A DNA stretch of 6,079 bases, taken from positions 1 through 6,079 of the forward strand of contig VBGQ01000035.1 in NCBI GenBank assembly GCA_005882055.1, in the 5' to 3' direction. The DNA comes from Chloroflexota bacterium (lineage in GTDB: Bacteria; Chloroflexota; Limnocylindria; QHBO01). Of this stretch, positions 4,407-6,079 are shown one piece after another. The position numbers were made by a program, and so were the translations under genes. The notes beneath the pieces were generated by a model. The model ran no database searches. It saw only the letters and a list, made by a program, of their open reading frames with translations, and was not told the origin of the DNA. How positions within the stretch are numbered: the first letter of the stretch is position 1; each line of letters starts with the position of its first letter.

Positions 4407-5468
4407 TCAGCGGCCGCCGCCTCCGCTGGTCGCCTCGCCTGCGGAAGGCTGGTCGCGCCGCGCAAGCACGACACGCGTGAACGGCAGGCGCACGTCGCTG
4501 AAGACCTCGATGCTGACTAGGAACCCCAGGAAGATGAACACGACGCCCAGGAACTCTCCCAGGAAGAAGGACCACGTGATGCCGAAGCGGTTCAAGCCGC
4601 TCGTCCAGCCGGGGATGAATCCGCCGATGGCGATCAGCAGGGTCGCCGGCACCCGACTGTTCAGCGTCCCTGCCCGATACGCGCGGAACGCCCCCGGGAT
4701 GGAAGCGAAGAAGTTCACGACGACCGCGATCGCCCTGCCCAACTGCGCGACAACGGGGATTCCAGTGCCAATCCTGAGCAGACGCGTCTTGGGCATGAAG
4801 ATGTACGCGGAGTAGACCGCCCCGAACACCAGCGCGAAGGCGCCCGTGATGTTGAACGGCGGAGTGAGGATCCGGATGTCAGACGGGAACGCACTGCCCA
4901 CCGGGACATGAGTCACCGGATCCAGCGCAAAGCCCGGTGACGGCAGCGTGACCGCCAGGACGAGCAGCGCCGCAATGGCACTGGCCGCTACGAGCAACGC
5001 CGCAACCGCCGGCGCCACCCAGCGACGGGCGAAGGCAGTGAGCAGGGCCACGACGATGGCCCCTCCCCAGGTGAACGCCAGGACCGCGAGCGTCACGCCG
5101 CCCGTCACCGGCTCCCCCTGGTCCGCGTACTTGATGGTGGTCAGGTAGCTGAACAGGCCAGCGAGGAACAGCGAGAACGCGACGAAGTACCCGAACCGAG
5201 TCCGGTTCAGCAGGAACACCGTCCCGAGCCCGAGATAGGCGGCGACTCCAAAGGCGCCGATCAGGTACCAGGTCCGATAGAGCGGCTCGCTCCAGCCGAG
5301 CAGGCCACCCAGGAACTCGGTGCCGGCGCTGATCCCGTACCACAGCAGCCCGATCGTCCAGACCAGCTGGTAAGGCTGCCGTCGTCGGACCCACTGGTCC
5401 GCCACCAAGATCGCGAAGATGAAGGAAAGGGCGGACGACAGGAATGGGAGCACGACGTTCGGATTCAC
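4407..5468 (-). CDS. Multi-spanning membrane protein of unknown function
   Basis: I do not recognise the family. From GTG at 5468 the protein is 353 aa, with about nine or ten hydrophobic segments, roughly at 5-24, 33-53, 63-85, 89-111, 120-145, 150-172, 200-224, 240-262, 272-290 and 300-326. A longer loop of about 25 residues (PSPGFALDPVTHVPVGSAFP region, about 174-198) lies between two of them, probably on one face of the membrane. The C-terminus is hydrophilic and ends in SGGGGR. Charged residues within the membrane are few and I see no transporter, enzyme or sensor motif. The open frame extends to TTG at 5516, but GTG 5468 has GGAGG at 5485-5481 (12 nt away) and leaves room after tRNA-Thr, so I prefer it. 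It may be transcribed with the tRNAs. It is convergent with the sigma/propeller pair. Confidence 0.8.
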   Translation of the reverse strand: MNPNVVLPFLSSALSFIFAILVADQWVRRRQPYQLVWTIGLLWYGISAGTEFLGGLLGWSEPLYRTWYLIGAFGVAAYLGLGTVFLLNRTRFGYFVAFSLFLAGLFSYLTTIKYADQGEPVTGGVTLAVLAFTWGGAIVVALLTAFARRWVAPAVAALLVAASAIAALLVLAVTLPSPGFALDPVTHVPVGSAFPSDIRILTPPFNITGAFALVFGAVYSAYIFMPKTRLLRIGTGIPVVAQLGRAIAVVVNFFASIPGAFRAYRAGTLNSRVPATLLIAIGGFIPGWTSGLNRFGITWSFFLGEFLGVVFIFLGFLVSIEVFSDVRLPFTRVVLARRDQPSAGEATSGGGGR

Positions 5469-5520
5469 CGTCGGAAGCTGCCTCCAGACATGTTTGGCTG
5501 CCTGGCCTTCGCGCAAACGA

Positions 5521-5596
5521 TGGAGCCCACGTCCGGGCTCGAACCGGAGACCTCTTCCTTACCAAGGAAGTGCTCTGCCAACTGAGCTACGTGGGC
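5521..5596 (-). tRNA. trnT: tRNA-Thr, anticodon GGT, with encoded CCA tail
   Basis: A complete 76-nt cloverleaf is present. The acceptor stem GCCCACG/CGTGGGC is perfect, with discriminator T. The D arm is GCTC-AGTTGGCA-GAGC. The anticodon stem CTTCC/GGAAG carries loop TTGGTAA, giving anticodon GGT. The T arm is CTCCGG-TTCGAG-CCCGGA type, closing on TTCGAGC. CCA is encoded at 5523-5521. It lies 135 nt downstream of tRNA-Tyr on the same strand. With no clear promoter of its own, it is probably cotranscribed with it. Confidence 0.97.
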
Positions 5597-5601
5597 CCGC
5601 G

Positions 5602-5622
5602 CGGAATGCCGCTCGGATTCCG
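5602..5622. other. Small hairpin in the tRNA-Tyr to tRNA-Thr spacer
   Basis: CGGAAT at 5602-5607 pairs with ATTCCG at 5617-5622 around a 9-nt loop. It lies 6 nt before the tRNA-Thr 5' end on the transcribed strand. A second weaker inverted repeat (TTGTGC 5638-5643 with GCACAA 5660-5665, 16-nt loop) is nearby. Either could guide processing of the dicistronic tRNA precursor. Neither looks like a terminator. The rest of the 135-nt spacer shows no gene. Confidence 0.35.
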
Positions 5623-5704
5623 TCCGGGCGACGCCGATTGTGCGATCAACGCTGAATCTGCACAACCATCGGTCTATTTGGGTAAATCTGCGTATTGGGC
5701 CGTC

Positions 5705-5724
5705 GATCGCGGATGATCGCGGAT
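5705..5724 (+). repeat. Tandem duplication of a 10-bp unit after tRNA-Tyr
   Basis: GATCGCGGAT is repeated exactly, head to tail, at 5705-5714 and 5715-5724. It lies just beyond the 3' end of tRNA-Tyr on the transcribed strand. It is most likely a chance replication-slippage duplication; no function is evident. Confidence 0.8.
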
Positions 5725-5731
5725 TTGGTGC

Positions 5732-5817
5732 TGGTGGGCAGGGAGGGAATCGAACCCCCACAGTCTCTCGACGGCTGATCTACAGTCAGCGGAGCTCACC
5801 ACCTGCTCAACCTACCC
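5732..5817 (-). tRNA. trnY: tRNA-Tyr, anticodon GTA, class II with long variable arm
   Basis: The 86-nt gene has acceptor stem GGGTAGG/CCTGCCC (one T-G pair) with discriminator A. The anticodon stem GCTGA/TCAGC carries loop CTGTAGA, giving GTA. A long variable arm follows, as expected for class II bacterial tRNA-Tyr. The T arm contains GGTTCGATTCC. CCA is encoded at 5734-5732. It is the first RNA of a minus-strand transcription unit that continues to tRNA-Thr and probably the membrane protein. Confidence 0.97.
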
Positions 5818-5827
5818 GGGTAGACAG

Positions 5828-5856
5828 CAGTCGGCACGGTGGTGACGTGCCGACTG
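5828..5856 (-). promoter_or_regulatory. 11-bp perfect hairpin at the start of the tRNA-Tyr precursor
   Basis: CAGTCGGCACG (5828-5838) and CGTGCCGACTG (5846-5856) are exact inverted complements around a 7-nt loop. The repeat begins at about the predicted transcription start of the tRNA-Tyr unit and ends 10 nt before the mature tRNA. It could be a capping 5' hairpin of the pre-tRNA or a palindromic operator overlapping the start site. The structure is certain; its role is inference. Confidence 0.6.
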
Positions 5857-5861
5857 AGCCG

Positions 5862-5891
5862 AGTATACCCAACGGGCTCTTCCAACCTCAA
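5862..5891 (-). promoter_or_regulatory. Housekeeping-sigma promoter for tRNA-Tyr/tRNA-Thr
   Basis: On the minus strand, -35 TTGAGG (5891-5886), an 18-nt spacer and -10 TATACT (5867-5862) precede tRNA-Tyr. Transcription would begin near 5855, about 38 nt before the mature tRNA 5' end. The position and near-consensus -10 make this the likely promoter for both tRNAs. Confidence 0.75.
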
Positions 5892-5928
5892 GGAAGACCG
5901 ATGGCGTTCGCTTGGCGGGCTCACCACC

Positions 5929-5934
5929 GATAAT
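5929..5934 (+). promoter_or_regulatory. Possible -10 element for the MFS gene (near-leaderless)
   Basis: GATAAT at 5929-5934 differs from the TATAAT consensus by one base. It lies 9 nt before the ATG at 5944, so transcription would begin almost at the start codon. No good -35 is present at the right spacing. No Shine-Dalgarno precedes the ATG, which fits a leaderless message. Confidence 0.35.
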
Positions 5935-5943
5935 CCGGTTCCC

Positions 5944-6079
5944 ATGCTTCGCCTTCTGCGCACCCGAAACTTCTCCCTCCTCTGGTGGGGCGGGCTCGTC
6001 TCCAACATGGGCGATTGGATGCTGCTGGTGGGCCTCAGCTACGAGGTCTACCGGCGCACCGCATCGACGCTTGGACCCA
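5944..6079 (+). CDS. Major facilitator superfamily transporter, N-terminus (cut by window edge)
   Basis: Only 45 codons are visible. The protein starts MLRLLRTRNFSLLWWGGLVS and continues NMGDWMLLVGLSYEVYRRTA. This matches the start of MFS efflux-type proteins: a short basic head with an N-F-x-x-L-W box, then TM1 with a (S/G)-N-x-G-D-W motif followed by a Y-x-x-T linker. Such proteins are proton-coupled exporters in the cytoplasmic membrane, often of drugs or small metabolites. The substrate cannot be told from this fragment. It is divergent from tRNA-Tyr, with a 126-bp shared intergenic region. The remainder lies past the right edge. Confidence 0.8.
   Translation, partial: MLRLLRTRNFSLLWWGGLVSNMGDWMLLVGLSYEVYRRTASTLGP

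Noticed and set aside
5469..5516. Longer membrane protein starting at TTG 5516
   Set aside because: The TTG is 5 nt from the tRNA-Thr 3' end with no ribosome site, and the added residues are not hydrophobic or conserved-looking.

Overview
The window is GC-rich bacterial chromosome. By eye, G and C make up roughly two thirds of the bases, and several genes use GTG starts. The left half is the conserved ribosomal/secretion/elongation cluster rpmG - tRNA-Trp - secE - nusG - rplK - rplA, read on the minus strand. All three tRNAs carry an encoded CCA end, NusG has a long acidic N-terminal extension, and the accessory pair joins an ECF sigma factor to a beta-propeller membrane protein. Together these suggest a high-GC Chloroflexota-like (possibly Limnocylindria-like) or related environmental lineage. 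That placement is inference, because the window has no rRNA or other decisive marker.

Layout. 1-2162, minus strand: a consensus-like promoter (TTGACA, 17-nt spacer, TAGAAT) drives rpmG (L33), then tRNA-Trp(CCA), secE, nusG (GTGA overlap with secE), rplK (L11) and the start of rplA (L1, cut by the window edge; 1-nt overlap with rplK). This operon combines translation, transcription elongation and Sec translocon functions. 2163-2549 has no gene. It holds at least three direct copies of an 18-bp motif about 50 bp apart, then an inverted copy.

2550-4296, plus strand: an ECF sigma factor and, overlapping it by 8 nt, a single-pass membrane protein with a short cytoplasmic N-terminus, a Ser/Thr/Pro linker and a kelch-like propeller outside the membrane. 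The second protein is probably the sigma factor's regulator. A further copy of the upstream repeat lies just after the pair, so the cassette is bracketed by members of one repeat family.

4407-5817, minus strand: tRNA-Tyr(GTA) and tRNA-Thr(GGT), followed by a multi-spanning membrane protein of unknown function. A good promoter (TTGAGG, 18 nt, TATACT) precedes tRNA-Tyr, and its transcript would begin with an 11-bp perfect hairpin. At the right edge a divergent plus-strand gene begins that looks like a major facilitator superfamily transporter, cut after 45 codons.

The points most worth following up are the repeat family bracketing the sigma/propeller pair, the lack of a visible zinc anti-sigma motif in the propeller protein, and the hairpin at the 5' end of the tRNA-Tyr precursor.
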